A stretch of DNA of 27,644 nucleotides from JBOGED01 sp050743625 (GTDB lineage: Bacteria > Actinomycetota > Nitriliruptoria > Euzebyales > Egibacteraceae), in the NCBI GenBank assembly GCA_050743625.1, contig JBOGED010000436.1:1-27644 (forward strand), in the 5' to 3' direction. Shown here one piece after another: positions 1 through 6,421 of the stretch (within the stretch, counting starts at the first letter, position 1; the number at the start of each line of letters is the position of its first letter). The position numbers were made by a program, and so were the translations under genes. The notes beneath the pieces are model-generated. The model was not told the origin of the DNA. It saw only the letters and a list, made by a program, of their open reading frames with translations, and did not search any database.

Positions 1-1
1 T

Positions 2-85
2 AGGAGACGTCTCCACTCGGGGCTGGGCTACCAGACCCCACTAGAGGTCCACAACGCGTGGGTGAACCGGCAGCTCGCAGCATGA
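2..85 (+). pseudogene. IS3-family transposase, C-terminal fragment
   Basis: The frame opening at the window edge reads RRLHSGLGYQTPLEV and ends at a TGA at 83-85. An arginine pair followed by LHS-LGY-TP is the usual C-terminus of IS3-family OrfB transposases, just after the third DDE residue. Only the last 27 or so residues are inside the window, so whether the gene is intact to the left cannot be judged. A terminal-inverted-repeat-like sequence follows about 18 bases after the stop, which supports this being the true right end of the insertion sequence. Confidence 0.75.
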
Positions 86-102
86 AATAACCATAAACCA
101 GC

Positions 103-127
103 TGTCCGGAAAACGCGGGGCAGGTCA
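103..127. repeat. Probable right terminal inverted repeat of the IS3-type element
   Basis: The stretch starts TGTCCGG and ends GGGGCAGGTCA. This is the form of IS3-family ends and lies 18 bases beyond the transposase stop codon. The partner repeat is outside the window, so this is called from motif and position only. A TGTCCGG end is also seen (minus strand) at the decayed IS copy near 6410-6416. Confidence 0.55.
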
Positions 128-128
128 T

Positions 129-245
129 CCCCGCCAAATCGGCAACCTCGCCGTCTCAGCGCTCATCGCCGGCTACATCCGCCGCAACACCATCATCGAC
201 ACCGACTGCGCCACCGCAGCCATCGCCGACCACACCGCCGACTAA
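129..245 (+). pseudogene. Unidentified coding-like fragment
   Basis: The frame ending at the TAA at 243-245 reads IGNLAVSALIAGYIRRNTI followed by an Asp/Thr/Ala-rich tail. It has strong C preference at third codon positions, so it looks like the end of a real gene cut off by the IS insertion to its left. No start codon or ribosome binding site is visible and I do not recognise the family. It may equally be spurious in GC-rich DNA. Confidence 0.25.
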
Positions 246-299
246 CCCCCAGCATCACCCACCGTCACCCGACACGGCCCCGCCAGCGACACCAACCCT

Positions 300-570
300 G
301 ACGGGGCCAACGCCACCAAGCAAGTCGCCCAACAAGGAGGCGGTCGCCGGACTCCAGTCGCAGAGGATGCTCGCGATACCTTGTGTCGTCGAAGAGGCCG
401 AGCGGAGGGTCGGGATCCGTTCGCAGTACCTCGATACGGCCTTCGCGCAGCCGGTAGGGGGAGGGTGCCCGGCGTTGATCAACGCGGTGGCGCCGGTCGC
501 CAGGTCGATGCGCATCAGCAGCTCGGTGGCGAACACTGCTCCGCCGAACTCGCTGAGCAGCGCGTGGTTG
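300..570 (-). pseudogene. SpoIIE/RsbU-type PP2C phosphatase remnant
   Basis: On the minus strand two overlapping frames together read FATELLMRIDLATGATALINAGHPPP and then YRLREGRIEVLRTDPDPPLGLF, followed by LRLESGDRLLV. (The pieces are quoted separately; they join near 455-465.) The NAGHPPP, PDPPLGL and GDRLL segments are characteristic of the C-terminal half of SpoIIE-family serine phosphatases, which act on anti-anti-sigma factors. The frame changes at a C-rich tract near 455-465, and the usual continuation of the GDRLL strand into a TDGVxEA motif is missing. There is no N-terminal sensor domain. It is a decayed fragment overlapping an integrase scar at its 5' side. Confidence 0.6.
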
Positions 571-576
571 ACGGTG

Positions 577-785
577 GCCCGCTCCGTCGCTCGAGCTACC
601 GCAAATCGCGTCTGGCTGACAGCACTCAAGCACGTCGGATGGGTTCACGATCTCCGGCATACGGCGGTGGCGCTGTGGATCCAGGCGAGAGCCAACGCGT
701 GAGAGGTCAAGCGCCTGGACTCGCTGTACGGAGAGGGCAAACTGCCCGAATCCAGGGAGGATGAAGACCTGTCGTGAGACGCGTG
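577..785 (+). pseudogene. Tyrosine integrase 3'-end scar from an earlier element
   Basis: The frame reads NRVWLTALKHVGWVHDLRH, then TAVALWIQARANA, a stop, and EVKR-LDSLYGEG. This aligns with NRIWLPALKRAG, HDLRHTAVALWIRAGANVLEVKR and LNSLYGEDG of the element's own integrase at 17085-17326, with clear nucleotide identity. Compared with that gene it has an in-frame stop and lacks the segment carrying WAGH and the catalytic tyrosine. Even the bases after the stop (CGTGAGACGCGTGTTCCT) resemble those after the intact gene. The fragment therefore marks a previous, related integrative element at this locus. Confidence 0.75.
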
Positions 786-847
786 TTCCTCTGCGTTGGT
801 GGCATTGGGTTGAGCCGGGCAGGGAAGGTGTAGTTCCAGTCATCATC

Positions 848-1643
848 ATGAAAGATCATGCTTGGTCATACACTATCCAGATGGCTGTGCTGTCTACGTT
901 TGAGGAGTTGGTTGCCGAAGGCGAGTCCGTGCCGGTGGAAGGCTGGGATTTTTCTTGGTTCGAGGGCCGGGCCACCGAGGAACGTCCGTCGTGGGCTACT
1001 CTCGGATGCTCGCAGCGCGGACGGCCAACGCAACCGCTGTGCTCGATATCCAGACTGGCGGCGGCGAGGTACTCGTCGAGGTACTCGCCAGGGTCCCCCA
1101 CTCGCCTGCGCTCCTGGCAGCCACCGAGTCCTGGCCGCCCAACATTGAGGTTGCCAGCCGAGCCTTGCGCCCGTTGGGAGTATCGGTGGTAGCTGTCCCC
1201 GACAACGCCGACCTGCCATTCCCTGCGGAGACCTTCGACCTGGTCATCAGCCGACACCCGACTGTGGCGCTGTGGGAAGAGATCGCTCGTGTCCTACAGC
1301 CCGGTGCAACGTATTTTTCGCAGCAGGTCGGTGCCGGATCGGTTCGAGAGCTCACAGACGCCATGGTGGGACCGCAGCCGGTGAGCCAGGAGCGGAGTCC
1401 GGCGCGAGCGGTTGCCGCTGGCTGGTCTGGTCGTGGTTGATCTGCGTCATGAGGCTCTGCGCACCGTGTTCGATGACATCGGCGCGGTCGTGCACTTCCT
1501 GCGGAAGGTCATTTGGATCGTCCCAGGCTTCACGGTCGACCATTATCGCGACCAGCTCGCTGCTCCACGAGCGCATCCAAGCCGAAGGGCCTTTCGTCGC
1601 CTATGCCCAGCGATTCCTGATCGAGGCACGGAAGCCGGGCTGA
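848..1643 (+). pseudogene. SAM-dependent methyltransferase, three frameshifts
   Basis: A start at 848 gives MKDHAWSYTIQ and continues to VEGWDFSWFEGRATEERPSW. The product then moves to a second frame from about 990 (AARTANATAVLDIQTGGGEVL, then LPFPAETFDLVISRH, then ARVLQPGATYFSQQVG) and to a third from about 1412 (VVVDLRHEALRTVFDDIGAV). It returns to another frame near 1565 (HERIQAEGPFVAYAQRFLIEARK) and stops at 1643. The pieces in order form a class I methyltransferase of about 260 residues: the LDIQTGGGE motif I (normally LDxGxGxG), the FDLVISRH region and ARVLxPGG. Three frame changes in 800 bases argue for a dead gene rather than sequencing error. Confidence 0.75.
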
Positions 1644-1896
1644 CCGTCTCGGAGACCGGACGCTCTTCTCGCTGTCGGCATCTCGCCGCTGATCGCCTCG
1701 CACGTGTCCATCCCGCGGAACAGCGATTGGGCTAGACGGGCGACCATATCGGTATCCGCGCAAGCGCGACGACAAGGCATCCATGACCCCGATTGGATGC
1801 CCCGCCTCACCAGCGCCGCCTCTTGACGGCCAATAACGCTTCAGGCCGCCGCGCTCACCCTCCCTACGACGTGTACGAACTACCTGCTGATTCGTC

Positions 1897-1941
1897 GTGG
1901 GCGATAGAGGATTTGAACCTCTGACCTCTTCCGTGTCAAGG
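1897..1941. repeat. Left attachment site of the AICE (partial tRNA-Val copy)
   Basis: These 45 bases are identical to 17403-17447. They copy the 3' end, T arm and 3' half of the anticodon arm of tRNA-Val, read on the minus strand, plus two bases beyond the acceptor end. After position 1941 the match stops, so no complete tRNA can form here. Such a truncated tRNA copy at the distal end is what site-specific integration into a tRNA 3' end leaves. The two copies bound about 15.5 kb containing int, xis, rep and transfer genes. Confidence 0.92.
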
Positions 1942-2480
1942 GGAACAGGCATGCCTCGCCGAGCTGCGAGAAAACCGCGAGGCTGCCGCTGACCTGCGGA
2001 ATGACATCGCTGATAGTCGCGGTCCGTTGCGGGTGTTTTCGGGTCGCGCGTGTCCTGTGCGTGTCCTCATCATGTAGACCCTCGCGGGCGCAGCCGTTCG
2101 CGCCGAGCGACCCCCGCGGGTGCGGCGCGCGGGCCGAGGACGGCGGCTTGCCGCCGCCCGCAGGTCCGCCCTTTCGTCTTCGGCCCAAGCGCCCGAACCG
2201 AGCGGGAGTCGTGCCGGCGAAGCCCGGCGGTGGCGTAGCCGCCGCCCTTGAAATCGTAGAGAAAGCCCTCACCAGGTCGGAGGTTGAGAAGTACATCCGC
2301 CAGGCCGATGAGCGCATCGCGGCGGCGAATGCTCGCCACGAGCGCGGGGTACTGCACGATTGCGTACGGCACGGGAGCGAGAAGCGGTGGCACGAACTGA
2401 GGACGAGCGTCCGTTCAAGGAGGCTCGGCGCCGGGTAGAGGAGTCGTAATAGCTACTGGTCGCTGCGGGCTGGTGCGCCT
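1942..2480. other. Non-coding GC-rich element end with hairpins
   Basis: No credible gene was found in this stretch. It holds a pair of GTGTCCT repeats at 2050-2067 (listed separately) and a perfect stem-loop at 2141-2156 (CGGCGG, loop CTTG, CCGCCG). A second weaker GGCGG/CCGCC stem lies near 2226-2243. Long open frames on both strands are low-complexity Arg/Pro/Gly translations without a ribosome site. A short stretch at about 2255-2340 on the plus strand (VEKYIRQADERIAAANARHE) looks more protein-like and could be a gene remnant. Confidence 0.5.
2050..2067 (+). promoter_or_regulatory. Paired GTGTCCT repeats, left end (candidate integrase/Xis arm sites)
   Basis: GTGTCCT occurs at 2050-2056 and again at 2061-2067, start to start 11 bases, about one helical turn. 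The same heptamer pair with the same 11-base phasing and orientation is found beside the right attachment site at 17334-17351. Tyrosine integrases and their excisionases bind short repeated arm-type sites beside the core, so this is the likely role. That role is inference. Confidence 0.5.
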
Positions 2481-2486
2481 TGAATC

Positions 2487-2516
2487 TTGATTATCCACAG
2501 TGACGCGTGATATTCC
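2487..2516 (+). promoter_or_regulatory. Candidate promoter with DnaA-box match upstream of the methyltransferase
   Basis: TTGATT at 2487-2492 and TATTCC at 2511-2516 are separated by 18 bases and could be a weak -35/-10 pair. The spacer overlaps a perfect DnaA-box match, TTATCCACA at 2491-2499. Either the box is chance or host DnaA touches this promoter. It is the only start-site-like signal I see ahead of the methyltransferase gene. Confidence 0.3.
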
Positions 2517-2520
2517 TCGA

Positions 2521-2559
2521 CAGATCTTCTAAGATCTGGAATCCTTGGTCCATGCATGG
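2521..2559. promoter_or_regulatory. Perfect 18-bp inverted repeat plus 10-bp palindrome (candidate operator)
   Basis: CAGATCTT (2521-2528), a 2-base spacer and AAGATCTG (2531-2538) form a perfect inverted repeat. The perfect palindrome CCATGCATGG follows at 2550-2559. Both lie between the candidate promoter and the methyltransferase start at 2693. Methyltransferase genes are often controlled by operators at this position. No controller-protein gene is adjacent, so self-binding by the methyltransferase or a leader-RNA hairpin are alternatives. Confidence 0.45.
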
Positions 2560-2692
2560 GATGGCATGGAAGCATTGGTTCTGGAGAGTGGACCCAATCA
2601 CCTCACGCGCCGCCGGCTGGCTAGTGGGCCGACCGGCTCCCTGTCCCGTAGGCTCTGATGCGGAGAATCGGGAGCGTGAAGACGAGGGCTGG

Positions 2693-4312
2693 ATGGCCGA
2701 GAAGAACCTGCTGTTCTACGGCGACAACCTGCAGGTGCTGCGCGAGGAGATCACCAGCGAGTCGGTGGATCTCGTGTATCTCGATCCACCCTTCAACTCC
2801 AACCGCTCGTATAACGTCCTGTTCACCTCGAAATCCGGCGAGGAAGCCCATGCCCAGATCGAGGCCTTCGACGACACCTGGATGTGGTCCCAGGAGGCGG
2901 AGGCCGAGTACAGGGAGATGCTGAGCGGTCGGGTGCCGGCCAAGGTTGCCGACGCCATCATCGCTCTGCGCGGCCTGCTTGGCGAGAATGACGTGCTGGC
3001 CTACCTCGTTATGATGACGCCACGACTCGTCGAGCTCCACCGGGTCCTAAAGCCGACCGGCAGCTTATACTTGCACTGCGATCCCACAGCTAGTCACTAT
3101 CTCAAACTTATGCTGGACGCGGTGTTCGGACCAACCAGCTTTGTGAACGAGATTACATGGAAACGCAGTAGCGCTCACAGCGATGCAAAACAGGGCTCTA
3201 AGCACTACGGTCGCATCTCAGACACGATCCTGTTTTACTCCAAATCAAACCAGCGAGTCTGGAATCAGCTTTACGGACCATACGACCAAGAATACATAAA
3301 TCGTGACTATCGGCGGGTAGATGAGTACGGGCGGCGATATCGCATCAGTGACCTCTCCGGACCAGGCGGTGCAGCTAAAGGAAACCCGTGCTATGAATTC
3401 TTGGGCGTAACGCGACACTGGCGCTACGGCAAAGAAAGGATGGAGCAGCTGCTAGCTGAGGGACGCATTGTGCAGACAAAACCGGGGGCCGTCCCGCAGT
3501 ACAAGCGATACTTAGATGAGATGCCAGGCATCCCACTCCAAAACGTTTGGACCGACGTGCCAGTCATCAATAATCGCTCACGGGAGAAACTGCATTACCC
3601 TACGCAGAAGCCCGAGGCGTTACTTGAGCGCCTTATCAGCGTATCCAGTAACGAGGGTGATCTTATCCTGGACCCGTTCTGCGGTTGCGGGACGACGGTA
3701 GCCGTCGCTCAGCGCCTGCGACGCCGCTGGATTGGCGTCGATATCACGTACTTAGCGGTCGACCTCATCACTAAGCGGCTGATCAACAGGTACGGTGAGG
3801 AAGTAGCGGATACTTTCGACGTGCGTGGCATCCCCAGAGACCTGGAGGGAGCCCGCGCCCTCTTCAAGGAGAACTCGTTCGACTTTGAGCGCTGGGCCGT
3901 ATCATTGGTGGGCGGCGAGCCCAATGAGAAGCAGGTTGGGGACAAGGGTATTGACGGCACGATCCGCTTCCATATTGACAGCAAAATAATAGGCCGAGTT
4001 CTCGTGAGTGTGAAGGGTGGCCGCAAGCTGAATCCCGGGATGGTGCGTGATCTCATCGGTACGGTGAACTCGCGGCGGGCTGAAATGGGACTACTCATCA
4101 CCCTGGAGCCCCCGACACGGGGTATGCTGGAGGAGGTGCGGCGCTCGGGGCACTACGAGTATCCGCTGACGCAGCGGTCGTTCCCGAGGATCCAATTGAT
4201 TACTATTTCCGAATTACTGGCAGGAATACAGCTGGCAATGCCGGCGTCCATATTGCCCTACGTCCGCGCGAGAAGAGCGCCGGTAGGCGAACAGGGGAAG
4301 CTTAAGCTCTAA
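2693..4312 (+). CDS. DNA methyltransferase (N6-adenine/N4-cytosine) with C-terminal Mrr-like domain
   Basis: The 539-aa product starts MAEKNLLFYGDN. The frame is open further upstream but that part is non-coding-like and contains the operator repeats; a GAGGG lies just before 2693. DPPF at residues 31-34 is the catalytic motif IV, and LDPFCGCGTT (D327) is motif I. The order IV then I marks a beta-class amino methyltransferase, and TQKPEALLER precedes motif I as usual. After about residue 385 a second domain carries GDKGIDG (D421) and VLVSVKGG (K441), resembling the GxDG...(E/Q)xK core of Mrr-type restriction nucleases but with Ser439 in the acidic/Gln position. Whether that domain cuts DNA or only binds it is open. 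Codons for residues of about 145-320, where the target recognition domain is expected, are visibly richer in A/T than the flanks. No separate restriction gene is next to it. Confidence 0.88.
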   Translation: MAEKNLLFYGDNLQVLREEITSESVDLVYLDPPFNSNRSYNVLFTSKSGEEAHAQIEAFDDTWMWSQEAEAEYREMLSGRVPAKVADAIIALRGLLGENDVLAYLVMMTPRLVELHRVLKPTGSLYLHCDPTASHYLKLMLDAVFGPTSFVNEITWKRSSAHSDAKQGSKHYGRISDTILFYSKSNQRVWNQLYGPYDQEYINRDYRRVDEYGRRYRISDLSGPGGAAKGNPCYEFLGVTRHWRYGKERMEQLLAEGRIVQTKPGAVPQYKRYLDEMPGIPLQNVWTDVPVINNRSREKLHYPTQKPEALLERLISVSSNEGDLILDPFCGCGTTVAVAQRLRRRWIGVDITYLAVDLITKRLINRYGEEVADTFDVRGIPRDLEGARALFKENSFDFERWAVSLVGGEPNEKQVGDKGIDGTIRFHIDSKIIGRVLVSVKGGRKLNPGMVRDLIGTVNSRRAEMGLLITLEPPTRGMLEEVRRSGHYEYPLTQRSFPRIQLITISELLAGIQLAMPASILPYVRARRAPVGEQGKLKL

Positions 4313-4387
4313 CCCCCATCCCTTAGGGAGGGTATCGGGCGGTCAAACCTTTCACTTTACAACGCAGAATTGCCGTGTGGGATTTGG

Positions 4388-4410
4388 CCCCCGCACGGGG
4401 GTTCTCGTAT
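4388..4410 (+). terminator. Possible terminator hairpin after the methyltransferase
   Basis: CCCCC (4388-4392) and GGGGG (4397-4401) form a short stem with a GCAC loop, followed by TTCTCGT. The hairpin lies between the methyltransferase stop and the next start at 4423. The U tract is poor, so it could also be a leader structure of the following gene. Confidence 0.3.
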
Positions 4411-4422
4411 CATCAGGCCACT

Positions 4423-5355
4423 ATGCCTCGATCTGCCTCACTACCCCTGGCTGAACGCCGGGTTCACTTCTTCCGGGCTGTCGTCACCTCAATGAATGGT
4501 GGCACGCCCGTGTGTCTCGACATCGCTCCGACACTCCGGCATGTGGACGCGCTGGCGTACGTCAACGAGCAGCGCTACTGGGTGCAGAACGATGGAAACG
4601 TCCTATGTGCCGAAATTGATCAGTTTCAAGGTTGTGAACGTATGCGTCTGGCTACGGTACGCCGTACGGGCCTGCCGATGATCGAGGAGTTGGGCAATCT
4701 GAGGGGGCTGGCCCTCGCTGACACGGCTGGCTTGTTCGAGCCGATCCACGTCTGCTTCTTCCCGAACAACCTGGTGGGTGTGGTCTACAACTTCTACGGA
4801 CCTCGCCCTTCGCGCATCAGCGCCTACCTGCGCCGCGTGGCTCCTGGCGTGTGTCCATCATTCGAGCTCGAGCCTCTCATTCGTCGCGATGTGCTGGACC
4901 AGCTGCGTCGTCTGCAGTGGCTGAAAGTGATGGAGCTGCAGGCTCGCACTTCATACGCCGAGCAGCTAGCGCTGGCGGACCGCGACCTCGGATCGGCATT
5001 CGAAGCGGCAGGCCGATTCGGTGAGTCGGAAGTAGTCCAGCTGATTCTGCGCCCCGAACCCCACCAGCGCCGACGGCTACACGCCCGCGTGCGTCAGGCG
5101 GTCATGGAGCTGGCACAGCGAGGGGACCTGAGGGAGAACGCCTTGAAGTTCGTGGTCGAGGGATATGACGAGGAGACCGAGCGCATCGAAGCGATCGACA
5201 TCCTCAAAGGCCACCTAGTGTCGGTGAAGAAGATCGTCTGTTTGGACGGACGCACACGGGCACTGGACGACAGCGCGGCCTACCGGGCCATCGATGAGGC
5301 GTACAACGAGATGCGCGCGGATCTGGAGATGGCTGCATCGGTCGTTGTCGCATAG
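4423..5355 (+). CDS. Unknown 310-aa protein, first gene of a two-gene unit with a membrane protein
   Basis: Start ATG 4423 (MPRSASLPLAERR) is preferred to the in-frame GTG at 4375 because the extra 16 residues would cover the hairpin. No signal peptide or membrane segment is seen, so the protein is probably cytosolic. It begins with a strand-like RVHFFRAVV and has a central conserved-looking block, LFEPIHVCFFPNNLVGVVYN followed by FYGPRPSRISAYL, at residues of about 105-140. The C-terminal half is charged and helical. I do not recognise the family with confidence; the pattern recalls poorly characterised proteins paired with small membrane partners in accessory islands. The next start lies two bases after its stop, implying co-translation. 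A sensor or effector role in defence is inference only. Confidence 0.8.
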   Translation: MPRSASLPLAERRVHFFRAVVTSMNGGTPVCLDIAPTLRHVDALAYVNEQRYWVQNDGNVLCAEIDQFQGCERMRLATVRRTGLPMIEELGNLRGLALADTAGLFEPIHVCFFPNNLVGVVYNFYGPRPSRISAYLRRVAPGVCPSFELEPLIRRDVLDQLRRLQWLKVMELQARTSYAEQLALADRDLGSAFEAAGRFGESEVVQLILRPEPHQRRRLHARVRQAVMELAQRGDLRENALKFVVEGYDEETERIEAIDILKGHLVSVKKIVCLDGRTRALDDSAAYRAIDEAYNEMRADLEMAASVVVA

Positions 5356-5357
5356 TC

Positions 5358-5864
5358 ATGACCGAGGTCAGGGAGCCGCACTGGCTGAAAGCCTGGTACC
5401 GGCGCCACTTCTTGGGCGTCGAAACCCTCGTAGTGGTCCTCGTAACGATCGCGCTGACGGTGTGGCTGATGAGATACAACGGCTACATCGACCTTGGCCC
5501 GTTACTTGAAGATCGCCGCAATTCGCTTTACACGGTCCTCGTGGGTGTTCACGTCTCCTTGCTCGGGTTCGTGCTAGCCATAACGGCGATTGTCCAAGGC
5601 CAGGTGACCTCCGAACGCTTCGCGCTGGTGAGGAATAGCCGCCACTATCCGACCTTGTGGCTGACGTTCACATCCGTCGTGCGGGCCTTCGGCTTCGCGA
5701 CCCTGGCTGCAATTCTGGCGCTTCTCTTTGACCGCGAGCCGCCTGATAACAACACGTTAACAATGCTGGCTGTGGTTTGGACGACGCTACTCAGTGTCTT
5801 CCGTCTGGCGCGAACGGTGTGGGTGCTAGAGCGGATTATTGAGGTTGGTGCAAAACGTGAATGA
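5358..5864 (+). CDS. Four-helix integral membrane protein, partner of the upstream gene
   Basis: This 168-aa protein has four predicted transmembrane segments at residues of about 20-38, 57-79, 100-124 and 133-155, with a charged N-terminus (KAWYRRHF) and a charged C-terminus. No catalytic motif or signal peptide is visible. Its ATG is two bases after the preceding stop, so the two proteins probably work together. Small multi-helix membrane proteins beside a soluble partner are common effectors of phage-defence modules (for example KwaA of Kiwa has four helices), but the gene order differs here and homology is not shown. A transporter subunit or anchoring role is possible. The chain is followed by about 560 bases of non-coding DNA. 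Confidence 0.8.
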   Translation: MTEVREPHWLKAWYRRHFLGVETLVVVLVTIALTVWLMRYNGYIDLGPLLEDRRNSLYTVLVGVHVSLLGFVLAITAIVQGQVTSERFALVRNSRHYPTLWLTFTSVVRAFGFATLAAILALLFDREPPDNNTLTMLAVVWTTLLSVFRLARTVWVLERIIEVGAKRE

Positions 5865-6390
5865 AGGAAGCTTGTCTAGTGGCAACTGGCATTATTGCGT
5901 GAGTCAAAGTCATGCAACAGCTCAAGCAGGGTTCATTCCAGCATTCGCGAATGATCGTTTCGCGGTTGATTGATGGGACTTGACAAGTCGGCGCGGGTGA
6001 AGATTCGGTGAGGGTGAGGATGTAGATACTCTCATAGCATCGAAGCTACTGAATCCGCAGATTCTTGAATCGCGGAGATGATCAGAATCGCCTCAAGGCT
6101 AGCTTAGCGTTAACTAACTGCCTGGGCAGCCAGTATGGACGTCGACAGGCGTTTCACAAATATGGTACGAATAGGCGTAGCTAGCCGATTGGCAAGGTTC
6201 TTTTAGGCTTGCCGGGACTTGTCCTGTGGGCTTCTTCCCATGCGCATAACAGTTGAGCGGCCGTCTTGGCGGCGCCTGCTTTTACGAGAGTTCTGACGGT
6301 CTGAAAGAGCATCGCATATACCACCATCCATCGGCCGCGCTGACGCTAGCATTAGCATCCGCTCAAGGTCGTCCTCACTGGGGTTGGAGG
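5865..6390. other. Non-coding stretch with several palindromes
   Basis: No supported gene. The base composition is lower in GC than the surroundings. Palindromes include CATTCGCGAATG (5942-5953, perfect), GACTTG-A-CAAGTC (5977-5989) and GATTC-TT-GAATC near 6060-6071. The region could hold a replication or transfer origin or operators of lost genes. The decayed IS begins right after it, so part of it may be debris from that insertion. Confidence 0.45.
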
Positions 6391-6416
6391 CATGGGCTTC
6401 CTCCATGGACCGGACA
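6391..6416 (-). repeat. Terminal end of the decayed IS3-type element
   Basis: Read on the minus strand the sequence starts TGTCCGG a few bases after the transposase stop codon at 6422-6424. The same TGTCCGG opening is seen at the IS end near position 103. The partner end beyond 7456 is not recognisable, so the copy is incomplete. Confidence 0.4.
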
Positions 6417-6421
6417 TTGTG

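Noticed and set aside
1530..1952. Minus-strand frame starting MPVPLDTEEVRGSNPLSP
   Set aside because: The start is a translation of the tRNA-Val fragment (a well-known false protein pattern), and the rest lies antisense to the methyltransferase remnant.
2001..2438. Plus-strand open frame of 145 codons in the left end of the element
   Set aside because: The first two thirds are Arg/Pro/Gly low-complexity without a ribosome site and cover the GTGTCCT repeats. Only the end looks protein-like, so it is noted inside the non-coding entry.
2507..2692. N-terminal extension of the methyltransferase
   Set aside because: It covers the inverted repeats, does not resemble family members, and the standard start MAEKNLLFYGDN is at 2693.
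6203..6406. Minus-strand frame MEEAHASNPSEDD and on
   Set aside because: It overlaps the IS end, has no ribosome site and no family signal.
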